63,324 nucleotides of DNA from Streptomyces olivochromogenes. GTDB taxonomy: Bacteria; Actinomycetota; Actinomycetes; Streptomycetales; Streptomycetaceae. Under the pieces are notes generated by a model, which made no database searches, had not been told where the DNA came from, and saw nothing but the letters and a program-made list of their open reading frames with translations. The stretch covers positions 1 to 63,324 of the forward strand of contig NZ_JADDRL010000052.1 in NCBI RefSeq assembly GCF_021538895.1, written 5' to 3'. Position numbers and translations under genes: made by a program. How positions within the stretch are numbered: the stretch's first letter is position 1; every line of letters starts with the position of its first letter. This document shows, in pieces, positions 23,835 through 32,263 of this stretch.

Positions 23835-23937
23835 CGCTGTCGCCACAGGGGAATCCGGTGCGAATCCGGAACTGTCCCGCAACGGTGTACTTGCGTGCAT
23901 CCACACGCCTGTTCAGTCCGAGGACCTGCCGACAGCG
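23835..23937 (+). promoter_or_regulatory. Cobalamin (adenosylcobalamin) riboswitch
   Basis: The element is closed by a perfect P1 helix (cgctgtcg with cgacagcg). Inside are the conserved B12 core segments GCCACAGGGGAATCCGG, GTGCGAATCCGGAACTG and TCCCGCAACGGTG, followed by AGTCCGAGGACCTGCC near the 3' end. Streptomycetes use such a switch to shut off nrdABS when coenzyme B12 is present and the B12-dependent class II reductase can work. The length (103 bases) is short for the class, so the peripheral arms are reduced. Confidence 0.93.
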
Positions 23938-24072
23938 CGCCCGGCCGTCCGGTCCGGGTTGCCCTGACGTCCGGGCCTCGTGGAGTGGGCCGGTGGACGC
24001 GACGCCCCGTGCGCTCGTGTGCTGCCCCCTGCCCTCCGCCAGGCCCCCGTGCCGAGCGAGGGAGAGCCCCAC

Positions 24073-26454
24073 GTGACCATCGCGCCAGCCGAACCGGCTT
24101 CAGCGACAGGCCTGGAGACCGACGGTCCCGGTGCCGCGCTGCTGCGGATCCTGACCGAGCTGACCGCCGACCTCCCCGACGCCGACCCCGGCCGGGTCGC
24201 CGCCGCCGCGCTGCGCGGCCGGTCCGCGCAGGCGGACGAGACGGAGCTGCGCGAGCTGGCCACCGAGGCGGCCGCCGGTCTCATCTCCGAGGACCCGGCC
24301 TACTCCCGGCTGGCCGCGCGGCTGCTGACCGTGTCGATCCGCGCGGAGGCCGCGTCGCAGGGCGTGACGTCGTTCACCGAGTCCGTCGCCGTGGGGCACC
24401 GCGAGGGCCTGATCGCCGACCGCACCGCCGAGTTCGTGCGCCTGCACGCCCAGCGGCTGGACGCGCTGATCGACCCGGACGCCGACGACCGCTTCGGCTA
24501 CTTCGGCCTGCGCACCCTGCACAGCCGTTACCTGCTCCGGCACCCGATCACCCGCAGCGTCGTCGAGACGCCGCAGCACTTCATGCTGCGCGTCGCCGCC
24601 GGTCTCGCCGAGGACACTGCGCTTGATTCAAAAGCGGGCGCCCGGTCCGTCGACGAAGTCACCGCGCTCTACCGACTCATGAGCCGCCTCGACTACCTGC
24701 CCTCCTCCCCCACGCTCTTCAACTCCGGTACGCGACACCCCCAGATGTCGTCCTGCTACCTCCTCGACTCCCCCAAGGACGAGCTGGACTCCATCTACGA
24801 CCGCTACCACCAGGTCGCCCGGCTCTCGAAGCACGCCGGCGGCATCGGTCTGTCGTACAGCCGTATCCGCTCCCGCGGTTCGCTGATCCGCGGCACCAAC
24901 GGGCACTCCAACGGCATCGTCCCGTTCCTGAAGACCCTGGACGCCTCCGTCGCCGCCGTGAACCAGGGCGGCCGGCGCAAGGGCGCGGCCGCGGTCTACC
25001 TGGAGACCTGGCACTCCGACATCGAGGAGTTCCTGGAGCTGCGCGACAACACCGGCGAGGACGCCCGCCGTACGCACAACCTCAACCTGGCGCACTGGAT
25101 CCCGGACGAGTTCATGCGCCGCGTGAACGCCGACGGCCAGTGGTCGCTGTTCTCGCCCGCGGACGTGCCGCAGCTGGTCGACCTGTGGGGCGAGGAGTTC
25201 GACGCCGCCTACCGCGCGGCCGAGGCCGCCGGGCTCGCGCGCAAGACCATCGCGGCGCGTGATCTGTACGGCCGCATGATGCGGACGCTCGCGCAGACCG
25301 GCAACGGCTGGATGACGTTCAAGGACGCCGCCAACCGCACCGCCAACCAGACGGCCGAGCCGGGCCACGTCGTCCACTCCTCCAACCTCTGCACGGAGAT
25401 CCTGGAGGTCACGGACGACGGGGAGACGGCGGTCTGCAACCTGGGCTCGGTCAACCTCGGCGCCTTCGTGAGCAACGGGGACATCGACTGGGAGCGCCTC
25501 GACGAGACCGTCCGTACGGCCGTCACGTTCCTCGACCGGGTCGTCGACATCAACTTCTACCCGACCGAGCAGGCTGGCCGGTCCAACGCCAAGTGGCGTC
25601 CGGTGGGCCTGGGTGCGATGGGTCTGCAGGACGTCTTCTTCAAGCTGCGCCTGCCCTTCGACTCGCCCGAGGCGCGCGCCCTGTCCACCCGGATCGCCGA
25701 GCGCATCATGCTCGCCGCGTACGAGGCCTCCACGGACCTGGCCGAGCGCAACGGCCCGCTGCCGGCCTGGGAGAAGACCCGTACGGCCCGGGGTGTCCTG
25801 CACCCCGACCACTACGACGTCGAGTCGAGCTGGCCGGAACGCTGGGCGGCGCTGCGCGAGCGGATCGCCTCGGTGGGCCTGCGCAACTCGCTGCTCCTGG
25901 CCATCGCGCCGACCGCCACCATCGCCTCGATCGCGGGCGTCTACGAGTGCATCGAGCCGCAGGTCTCCAACCTGTTCAAGCGCGAGACGCTGTCCGGTGA
26001 GTTCCTCCAGGTCAACTCGTACCTGGTGAACGACCTCAAGCAGCTCGGCGTCTGGGACGCGCGCACCCGTGAGGCGCTGCGCGACTCCAACGGCTCGGTG
26101 CAGGACTTCGGGTGGATCCCGGCGGACGTGCGCGCGCTGTACCGCACGGCCTGGGAGATCCCGCAGCGCGGCCTGATCGACATGGCCGCGGCCCGCACCC
26201 CGTTCCTGGACCAGTCGCAGTCGCTGAACCTGTTCCTGGAGACACCGACGATCGGCAAGCTCTCCTCGATGTACGCGTACGCCTGGAAGCAGGGCCTGAA
26301 GACGACGTACTACCTGCGCTCGCGCCCGGCGACCCGCATCGCCCGCGCCGCCCAGGCGCAGACGCAGGCGTCCATCCCCGTCCAGCAGGCCGCCGACCCC
26401 GACGCCGTCGCCTGCTCCCTCGAAAACCCCGAGTCCTGCGAGGCCTGCCAGTAA
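24073..26454 (+). CDS. nrdA: Class I ribonucleoside-diphosphate reductase large subunit NrdA
   Basis: The 793-residue alpha subunit reduces ribonucleoside diphosphates. The N-terminal part (to about 180) precedes the barrel. SSPTLFNSGTRHPQMSSCYL holds the first redox cysteine. The radical loop is HSSNLCTEILEV (Asn, Cys, Glu), the partner cysteine is in AVCNLGSVNL, and the phosphate loop is APTATIASIAG. The extreme C terminus CEACQ is the cysteine pair that receives electrons. The GTG start follows GAGGGAGAG. It lies downstream of two NrdR boxes and a B12 riboswitch and overlaps nrdB by one base (TAATG). Confidence 0.96.
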   Translation: MTIAPAEPASATGLETDGPGAALLRILTELTADLPDADPGRVAAAALRGRSAQADETELRELATEAAAGLISEDPAYSRLAARLLTVSIRAEAASQGVTSFTESVAVGHREGLIADRTAEFVRLHAQRLDALIDPDADDRFGYFGLRTLHSRYLLRHPITRSVVETPQHFMLRVAAGLAEDTALDSKAGARSVDEVTALYRLMSRLDYLPSSPTLFNSGTRHPQMSSCYLLDSPKDELDSIYDRYHQVARLSKHAGGIGLSYSRIRSRGSLIRGTNGHSNGIVPFLKTLDASVAAVNQGGRRKGAAAVYLETWHSDIEEFLELRDNTGEDARRTHNLNLAHWIPDEFMRRVNADGQWSLFSPADVPQLVDLWGEEFDAAYRAAEAAGLARKTIAARDLYGRMMRTLAQTGNGWMTFKDAANRTANQTAEPGHVVHSSNLCTEILEVTDDGETAVCNLGSVNLGAFVSNGDIDWERLDETVRTAVTFLDRVVDINFYPTEQAGRSNAKWRPVGLGAMGLQDVFFKLRLPFDSPEARALSTRIAERIMLAAYEASTDLAERNGPLPAWEKTRTARGVLHPDHYDVESSWPERWAALRERIASVGLRNSLLLAIAPTATIASIAGVYECIEPQVSNLFKRETLSGEFLQVNSYLVNDLKQLGVWDARTREALRDSNGSVQDFGWIPADVRALYRTAWEIPQRGLIDMAAARTPFLDQSQSLNLFLETPTIGKLSSMYAYAWKQGLKTTYYLRSRPATRIARAAQAQTQASIPVQQAADPDAVACSLENPESCEACQ

Positions 26455-27467
26455 TGACCACCCGTAACCAGAACCTGCTCGACCCGGGCTTCGAGCTGAC
26501 CCTGCGTCCGATGCGCTACCCCGACTTCTACGAGCGCTACCGGGACGCCATCAAGAACACCTGGACCGTCGAGGAGGTCGACCTCCACTCGGACGTCGCC
26601 GACCTCGCCAGGCTCACGCCCGCCGAGCAGCACCTGATCGGCCGGCTGGTCGCGTTCTTCGCGACCGGCGACTCGATCGTCGCGAACAACCTGGTACTGA
26701 CGCTGTACAAGCACATCAACTCCCCGGAGGCGCGGCTGTACCTGAGCCGCCAGCTCTTCGAGGAGGCCGTGCACGTCCAGTTCTATCTGACGCTGCTGGA
26801 CACCTACCTGCCCGACCCGGACGACCGCGCCGCCGCCTTCGCGGCCGTGGAGAACATCCCGTCCATCCGCGAGAAGGCCGGGTTCTGCTTCAAGTGGATC
26901 AACGAGGTCGAGAAGCTGGACCGCCTGGAGTCCCAGGCCGACCGCCGGCGCTTCCTGCTCAACCTCATCTGCTTCGCCGCGTGCATCGAGGGCCTGTTCT
27001 TCTACGGCGCCTTCGCGTACGTCTACTGGTTCCGCAGCCGGGGTCTGCTGCACGGTCTCGCCACCGGCACCAACTGGGTGTTCCGCGACGAGACGATGCA
27101 CATGTCCTTCGCGTTCGAGGTGGTCGACACCGTCCGCAAGGAGGAGCCGGAGCTCTTCGACGACAAGCTCCAGCAGCAGGTCACCGACATGCTGCGGGAG
27201 GCCGTCGAGGCCGAGCTGCAGTTCGCGCGCGACCTGTGCGGTGACGGCCTCCCGGGCATGAACACCGACTCGATGCGGCAGTACCTGGAGTGCGTCGCCG
27301 ATCAGCGCCTCACGCGCCTCGGCTTCGCCCCGGTGTACGGCTCCGAGAACCCCTTCTCCTTCATGGAGCTCCAGGGTGTTCAGGAGCTGACCAACTTCTT
27401 CGAGCGGCGTCCGTCGGCGTACCAGGTGGCGGTGGAGGGCACCGTCGACCTGGACGAGGACTTCTGA
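26454..27467 (+). CDS. nrdB: Class I ribonucleoside-diphosphate reductase small subunit NrdB
   Basis: The 337-residue ferritin-like subunit carries the radical cofactor. Metal ligands are visible as Asp73 (ATGDSIVANN), Glu104 and His107 (FEEAVHVQF), a Glu in CIEGLFFYG, and Glu/His in DETMHMSFAFE. Tyr111 aligns with the radical tyrosine (the ExxHxxxY spacing), so a tyrosyl radical is expected, not a phenylalanine-type Mn/Fe cofactor. The C-terminal acidic tail VDLDEDF should dock on NrdA. Translation is coupled to nrdA by TAATG. Confidence 0.96.
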   Translation: MTTRNQNLLDPGFELTLRPMRYPDFYERYRDAIKNTWTVEEVDLHSDVADLARLTPAEQHLIGRLVAFFATGDSIVANNLVLTLYKHINSPEARLYLSRQLFEEAVHVQFYLTLLDTYLPDPDDRAAAFAAVENIPSIREKAGFCFKWINEVEKLDRLESQADRRRFLLNLICFAACIEGLFFYGAFAYVYWFRSRGLLHGLATGTNWVFRDETMHMSFAFEVVDTVRKEEPELFDDKLQQQVTDMLREAVEAELQFARDLCGDGLPGMNTDSMRQYLECVADQRLTRLGFAPVYGSENPFSFMELQGVQELTNFFERRPSAYQVAVEGTVDLDEDF

Positions 27468-27622
27468 TCCCGTCCCGCTGTCGTGGCCTCCTGGGCCTCC
27501 CTGAGCTGTCGGTCGATGTGCCGCTCGCGCACGATGCCGATCAGTGAGGGGAGGACCAGGAGGACCAGGATCCCCAGGGTGACGGCCATTCCGATCAGGG
27601 CTTCTGTCTGCGCCGTATTCAT
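27380..27622 (-). CDS. Small single-helix membrane protein, antisense to the nrdB 3' end
   Basis: The 80-residue frame begins with MNTAQTEALIG and one membrane helix (AVTLGILVLLVLPSLIGIV) followed by a charged REREHIDRQLREAQE-like amphipathic segment. The last 29 codons run antisense to nrdB. The first 50 residues have a plausible composition for a real protein, while the tail looks like a shadow. The ribosome-binding site is weak. It lies in the 247-base gap between nrdB and nrdS. It may be a true small gene or an artefact. Confidence 0.5.
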   Translation of the reverse strand: MNTAQTEALIGMAVTLGILVLLVLPSLIGIVRERHIDRQLREAQEATTAGRDQKSSSRSTVPSTATWYADGRRSKKLVSS

Positions 27623-27714
27623 GACACCACTGTCGCCCCGAACACTCCTTACCGACAGTGGCAGGACTGCCGCACACCCTCGAATTACTGCCACTTCCGA
27701 GGCACACTGGACGC

Positions 27715-28680
27715 ATGCTGAGGAACGTGGCCACCGTCCTGCTCGACGGTGTGCATCCCTTCGAGCTCGGCGTCGTCTGCGAGGTGTTCGGCCTCGACCG
27801 CAGCGACGAGGGGCTGCCGGTGTACGACTTCGCCGTGGTCTCGGCGGAGGGTCCGGCCCTGGGTACCCATGTCGGCGGGCTCACCGTCTCCACGCCGTAC
27901 GGCCTCGACCGGCTGGAGGAGGCCGATCTGATCGCCGTACCGGCCTCGGACGCGAACGTCGGCCGTGACTATCCCCCCGAGCTGCTCGCCGCCCTGCGCC
28001 GGGCCGTGGACCGGGGCGCCCGGGTGCTGAGCGTCTGCTCCGGCGTCTTCGTGCTGGGCGCCGCCGGCCTGCTCGACGGGCGGCGCTGCGCCGCGCACTG
28101 GCGGCACGCGGAGGCGCTCGCCCGGCGCTTCCCGCGCACCCGCGTCGAACCGGACGTCCTGTACGTCGACGAGGACCCGGTGATCACCTCCGCCGGCACC
28201 GCGGCCGGGATCGACGCCTGTCTGCACATCGTGCGCAAGGAACAGGGGCCGGAGGTCGCCAACAAGATCGCCCGGCGCATGGTGGTGCCGCCGCATCGGG
28301 ACGGCGGACAGGCGCAGTACATCGAACGCCCCCTGCCCCGGGACTCGTGCGACACGGTCGGCGAGGTACTGGTGTGGATGGAGCGGCACCTCGACGAGGA
28401 GGTCACCGTCGAACAGCTCGCCGCCCGCGCGTTCATGGCGCCCCGCACCTTCGCCCGCCGCTTCCAGCAGGAGACCGGCACCACGCCCTACCGCTGGATC
28501 CTGCGCCAACGCGTGCTGCTGGCCCAGGAGTTGCTGGAAGGCACGGACGAGACGATGGACGCGATCGCCGCGCGGACCGGCTTCGGCACGGCGGCCGCGC
28601 TGCGTCACCAGTTCGTCCGGGCGCTGGACACCACCCCGAACGCCTACCGGCGCGCGTTCCGGGGCCCCGAGGCCGCCTGA
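27715..28680 (+). CDS. nrdS: AraC-family regulator NrdS (GATase1-like/AraC)
   Basis: The 321-residue protein has an N-terminal DJ-1/PfpI-like domain (to about residue 185, with the nucleophile-elbow-like VLSVCSGVFVLGAAG) and a C-terminal AraC double helix-turn-helix (about 225-315, with LAARAFMAPRTFARRFQ and IAARTGFGTAAALRHQF). This GlxA-like architecture is that of NrdS, the third gene of streptomycete nrdABS. A 247-base gap after nrdB suggests it may also have its own promoter. Its targets are unknown. Confidence 0.85.
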   Translation: MLRNVATVLLDGVHPFELGVVCEVFGLDRSDEGLPVYDFAVVSAEGPALGTHVGGLTVSTPYGLDRLEEADLIAVPASDANVGRDYPPELLAALRRAVDRGARVLSVCSGVFVLGAAGLLDGRRCAAHWRHAEALARRFPRTRVEPDVLYVDEDPVITSAGTAAGIDACLHIVRKEQGPEVANKIARRMVVPPHRDGGQAQYIERPLPRDSCDTVGEVLVWMERHLDEEVTVEQLAARAFMAPRTFARRFQQETGTTPYRWILRQRVLLAQELLEGTDETMDAIAARTGFGTAAALRHQFVRALDTTPNAYRRAFRGPEAA

Positions 28681-28713
28681 ACACGCGCCGGTACCAGGTC
28701 CTTCACGCGGTGC

Positions 28714-30084
28714 TCACCACGGCACGGGCGTCAGCAACAGCCGGTGGGGCCGCAGCGTGATGCCCACCCGGGTCGCGTCGTTCGACCCGCTGACCTGCTC
28801 GAAGCGGTACTTCGCGCAGAGCGCCGCGGTGATCAGCGTCAGCTGGGCCATGGAGAAGTGGTCGCTGGGGCACTTGCGGTTGCCGACGCTGAACGGGTTC
28901 ATGGCGTACTTCGGCACGTCCTGGGCCCGCTCCGGCAGCCAGCGGTCCGGGTCGAAGTCGAGATGCCCGGCGTACGACCGCCCGTCGCGCTGGACGGCGT
29001 ACGGGCTGTGGACGATGTCCGCGCCCGCCGGAATGCGATAGCCGCCGAGCGCGGTGTCCGTGACCGCGCGCCGCGTCAATATCCATACGGCCGGACGCAA
29101 ACGCATGGCTTCGACTACGACATTGTTGGCGTGCGTGAGCCGACGGACGTCGACGAATCCGACCGGTCGACCGCCGGTCACGGAATCGACCTCGGTACGT
29201 ACCTTCTCCGCTTGTTCCGGGTGTTCGGCGAGCACCTGGAGCAGCCACATGATCGTGGAGGCGACTGTTTCGCTTCCGGGGGTGAGTATCGCGACGACCT
29301 GGTCGTGGATCTCCTGTTCCCCGATGGGGTCGCCATTCTCGTTCTTCGCCTCCAGCAATGCCGTCAGCAAATCGTCCGGCTTTTGACCAGAGGCCCGGCG
29401 CTCGGCGACGATCTCGTCGACCAGGAGATGCAGATCGGCCAGCGCCCGGTTGAATTTCCGGTTGGGTGGCAGCGGCAGCCGGTAGAGCGGTCCGAGCGGC
29501 ACCACCATCCGGCGGTACATACCGCGGAAGACGGTGGCGAGCGCGACGCACAGCCGCTCGGCCCGCTCGTCCATGTAGTCGCCGCGCAGCAGGCAGCGCG
29601 CCGCGATGCGCACGGCGACCCGGAATGACTCGGAGGTGCAGTCCACGGTCTCGCCAGGCCGCCAGCGCTCGGTCAGCCCGTGCGCCTCCTCCTCCATGAC
29701 CGGCCCGTACGCGGGGATGGCGTCGAGCCTGAACGCGGGCTGGATGGTGCGCCGTTGGCGCCGGTGCCGGGGGCCGTTGGCGGTGGCCACGCCCTCCTTG
29801 CCGAGCAGGCCCTCCAGGGACTCCCACAGCGGCCCGTCGATCTTGTAGTCGGGGCTGAGCGCCAGGGCGCCGGTGAGCTCCGGCGTGGTGACGGCGTACA
29901 CCGTCTTCGGTCCGAGCCTCAGGCGTACGACGTCGCCGTGGTCGCGCAGCTGGGACATGAAGGCCAGCGGGTCGCGGACCAGCTTCCAGCCGTGGCCCAG
30001 GACCGGGACGGCGCCCCCCGCCAGGGGTGGCTCGCTGAGCTCGGGCGCGTCGGGCGCCGCGGGCCGCACAGACTCGACGGTCAT
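28714..30084 (-). CDS. cyp170A1: Cytochrome P450 CYP170A1, albaflavenone monooxygenase
   Basis: The 456-residue P450 oxidises epi-isozizaene through albaflavenols to the sesquiterpene antibiotic albaflavenone. The heme ligand is Cys405 in FSVGNRKCPSDHF, where Pro replaces the usual Gly two places on. The I helix reads AILTPGSETVAS and the K helix EAMRLRP (ExxR). The region PDDLLTALLEAKNENGDP contains the aspartate-rich stretch connected in S. coelicolor CYP170A1 with a second, terpene-synthase activity. The ATG overlaps the terpene synthase stop in ATGA, so the two are translationally coupled. No signal or membrane anchor is seen. Confidence 0.95.
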   Translation of the reverse strand: MTVESVRPAAPDAPELSEPPLAGGAVPVLGHGWKLVRDPLAFMSQLRDHGDVVRLRLGPKTVYAVTTPELTGALALSPDYKIDGPLWESLEGLLGKEGVATANGPRHRRQRRTIQPAFRLDAIPAYGPVMEEEAHGLTERWRPGETVDCTSESFRVAVRIAARCLLRGDYMDERAERLCVALATVFRGMYRRMVVPLGPLYRLPLPPNRKFNRALADLHLLVDEIVAERRASGQKPDDLLTALLEAKNENGDPIGEQEIHDQVVAILTPGSETVASTIMWLLQVLAEHPEQAEKVRTEVDSVTGGRPVGFVDVRRLTHANNVVVEAMRLRPAVWILTRRAVTDTALGGYRIPAGADIVHSPYAVQRDGRSYAGHLDFDPDRWLPERAQDVPKYAMNPFSVGNRKCPSDHFSMAQLTLITAALCAKYRFEQVSGSNDATRVGITLRPHRLLLTPVPW

Positions 30085-31166
30085 TTCTCACCTGCCGCTT
30101 CGTTGTTGACGTACGGGGGCGTGGACCGGTCGTCCCAGCTGTCGACCATGTACCGGCCGGACTCGTGGTGGAACCAGTAGACGGAACTGAACCAGTTCCG
30201 CATATTGCCGACGCAGGCGCGCACGGTGGCGCCGAGTTCCTTTCCGCGCCGTGTGCCGTCGTCGAGGCGGGCGGCGAAGCGCAGGGCCTCGCGTTCCGCG
30301 TCGAGGAATTCCGTGACGCATTCCTCGACGCGCCGCCTCACTTCCGTGACCGTTTCTTCGAGTGTCAGTCCTTCATGGACAATGAGACTGATTCCGAGAT
30401 TGTGCACCTCGTCGCCCGCGATTTCCTTCGGGAGTGAACAGAGGTCGTTGTACCAGGCGGCGAACTCCTGACTCAACAGCGCCGGACGGCGAAATGCCGG
30501 ATGTTTTCGTACGGCGTCCGGGAGTTCACGCCCGGCGCTCGGCTCCAGCAGGTCCGTCCATATCCAGTGCGCGAAGGTGAGGCGCCGCAGGGCGAGGTAC
30601 TCCTCGACCGTGGGCACGTAGGCCCGGACGCGGTTGCCGAATTCCCGGTCGTACGCCTCGATCACCGCGTGGAAGTGCCGGGCGAACCGCGCGTTCCAGG
30701 TCGGGGGCAGGAACGAGTAGAGCCGCACCATGCTGTCCGCGAAACCCGCGACCAGGGGGTCCGGATGGTGCAGGTGGTGCTTGGGTGCGTCGAGAGCCGC
30801 GTGCAACCGGAACCTGAGCCGCCGCCAGTCGGCGGTGCGGCCGTGCACGATGTCACGGTCGTGGCGGTCGTCCCAGACGAAGAACCACGCGCTGTAGTCG
30901 GCTATGGCCTGCAGGACGTCGTCGGGGGCGCCCATGTAGTAGCCCGCCATGAGGTCGGTGTAGCAAAGTCCGTCGGCATATTCCTCCACCTTGTCGGCCG
31001 GCATCAGCCGTTTTTCCAGCAGCCAGAGGCGCGTCTTCTCCTGCAACTGCGGCCAATACGGATGTAGTTGCCGGGGAAACTCGGCCTCGATCGCCGGGAG
31101 GGCGAGTGATGGTGGTACCGGGATCACCGTAGGCGTCGATGTGGTGCCGTGTGGGAAAGCATGCAC
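30081..31166 (-). CDS. cyc1: Epi-isozizaene synthase (class I sesquiterpene cyclase)
   Basis: The 361-residue cyclase turns farnesyl diphosphate into epi-isozizaene. Both magnesium motifs are intact: the aspartate-rich motif DDRHD at residues 99-103 and the NSE triad in NDLCSLPKE (Asn240, Ser244, Glu248). The C-terminal RY pair that senses diphosphate is seen in ESGRYMVDSW. The GTG start behind GAGAGGGG gives exactly the length of the S. coelicolor enzyme; a longer frame upstream has no support. It forms an operon with cyp170A1. Confidence 0.96.
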   Translation of the reverse strand: MHAFPHGTTSTPTVIPVPPSLALPAIEAEFPRQLHPYWPQLQEKTRLWLLEKRLMPADKVEEYADGLCYTDLMAGYYMGAPDDVLQAIADYSAWFFVWDDRHDRDIVHGRTADWRRLRFRLHAALDAPKHHLHHPDPLVAGFADSMVRLYSFLPPTWNARFARHFHAVIEAYDREFGNRVRAYVPTVEEYLALRRLTFAHWIWTDLLEPSAGRELPDAVRKHPAFRRPALLSQEFAAWYNDLCSLPKEIAGDEVHNLGISLIVHEGLTLEETVTEVRRRVEECVTEFLDAEREALRFAARLDDGTRRGKELGATVRACVGNMRNWFSSVYWFHHESGRYMVDSWDDRSTPPYVNNEAAGEK

Positions 31167-31488
31167 GTACAAACCCCTCTCAGCCGCCAGGTGCGTCACG
31201 CCCCACCCGATGTGCCGGGCGTGCGCCGTTGTGTATCCCCGCACTTCCCATTCAGCACCACAACTGACCGCCCTGGGAACGGATTTGCTTCACTCACTAC
31301 CCCCCGACGCCGAGAATCTCCCCTTGTGTGACTGATTAGGGATCACTAGAGGCGCACAAAGGATCGAATGTGCGATGGACGCACGAGCGACTCCGGCGGC
31401 AACGCGGGACGCCCGGCCAGGAGACCTCCTGACCGGGCGTCACATCGGCGTGCCCGCACCCCAGTTGCCACGGGCGGCCACCGCCGTC
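31167..31488. other. Intergenic region between cyc1 and def
   Basis: Both genes lie on the minus strand. The part next to cyc1 (31167-31400) should hold its promoter, but I could not fix one. The part near 31408-31441 is a strong hairpin that ends def transcription. Confidence 0.5.
31408..31441 (-). terminator. Terminator of def
   Basis: gacgcccggccaggag pairs with ctcctgaccgggcgtc with a single C-A mismatch and a 2-base spacing. The hairpin lies about 50 bases after the def stop on the transcribed strand. Confidence 0.8.
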
Positions 31489-32139
31489 TCAGTCGTTGGC
31501 GACGACCGGGTAGCGCGGCTCGTTCTCGGCCATCTGCCGCAGCGCGTCCTTGCGCTCACGCTTGGAGAGCCGGTCGATGTAGAGGTAGCCGTACAGGTGA
31601 TCGGTCTCGTGCTGCAAACACCGTGCGAAGTATCCGGTGCCGCGGACCTTGATCGGGTTGCCCTTCTCGTCCTGCCCGGTCACCTCGGCGTAGTCGGGGC
31701 GCGCGAGGGGCGCGTACGCGGTCGGCACGGAGAGGCAGCCCTCGTTGCTGTCGTCCAGGCGGCGCTCGTCCGCGGGCAGGTCGACCAGCTTCGGGTTGCA
31801 GACCACGCCGACGTGCCGCAGGCCCTCGTCGTCCATGCAGTCGTACACGAAGACCTTCAGGTCCACGCCGATCTGGTTGGCGGCGAGGCCGACGCCCTCG
31901 GCGGTGCGCTGCGAGGCGAACATGTCCGCGACCAGCTGGTCGAGCTCCGCGCCGAACTCGGTGACGTCCTCGCACTCCTTGTGCAGCACCGGGTTGCCGA
32001 CGACCGTGATCGGCCGCGAGGTACCGCGCTCACGCCAGGCGTTCTCGCGCTCCTCGGAGTCCTCCGTGTCGACGACATAACCCTCGTCGTCGACGGGGAG
32101 CACGCCCGCGTGCTGCTGATCGGTGTCCTGCTGAGCCAT
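31489..32139 (-). CDS. def: Peptide deformylase
   Basis: The 216-residue metalloenzyme removes the formyl group from nascent proteins. The three family motifs are complete: GVGLAANQIGV (residues 82-92), EGCLSVP with the metal ligand Cys135, and QHETDHLYG with ligands His177 and His181 and catalytic Glu178. About 40 hydrophilic residues precede the domain, which is usual for the actinobacterial type. The ATG is the first codon in a conserved MAQQD start. It is a housekeeping enzyme; two initiator tRNA genes lie elsewhere in the window. Confidence 0.96.
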   Translation of the reverse strand: MAQQDTDQQHAGVLPVDDEGYVVDTEDSEERENAWRERGTSRPITVVGNPVLHKECEDVTEFGAELDQLVADMFASQRTAEGVGLAANQIGVDLKVFVYDCMDDEGLRHVGVVCNPKLVDLPADERRLDDSNEGCLSVPTAYAPLARPDYAEVTGQDEKGNPIKVRGTGYFARCLQHETDHLYGYLYIDRLSKRERKDALRQMAENEPRYPVVAND

Positions 32140-32263
32140 GACCGACGTACGCCTTCCTCGGAAAACAAGGGGTGAAGTTGCTGGTACAGGGTACGTGCAG
32201 CGCCCCCGTGGGGGCGCGGGGAACCGTGCGACCGGCCATCCCGGACCGTGCTCGACCGCGGTC

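Larger units (their letters stand above)
23762..24072 (+). other. nrdA leader region
   Basis: The 311-base gap between the acetyltransferase and nrdA is filled by two NrdR boxes, a cobalamin riboswitch and a GC-rich stretch (about 23938-23985). That stretch can fold through GCCCGG with CCGGGC and may be the expression platform. Confidence 0.7.
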
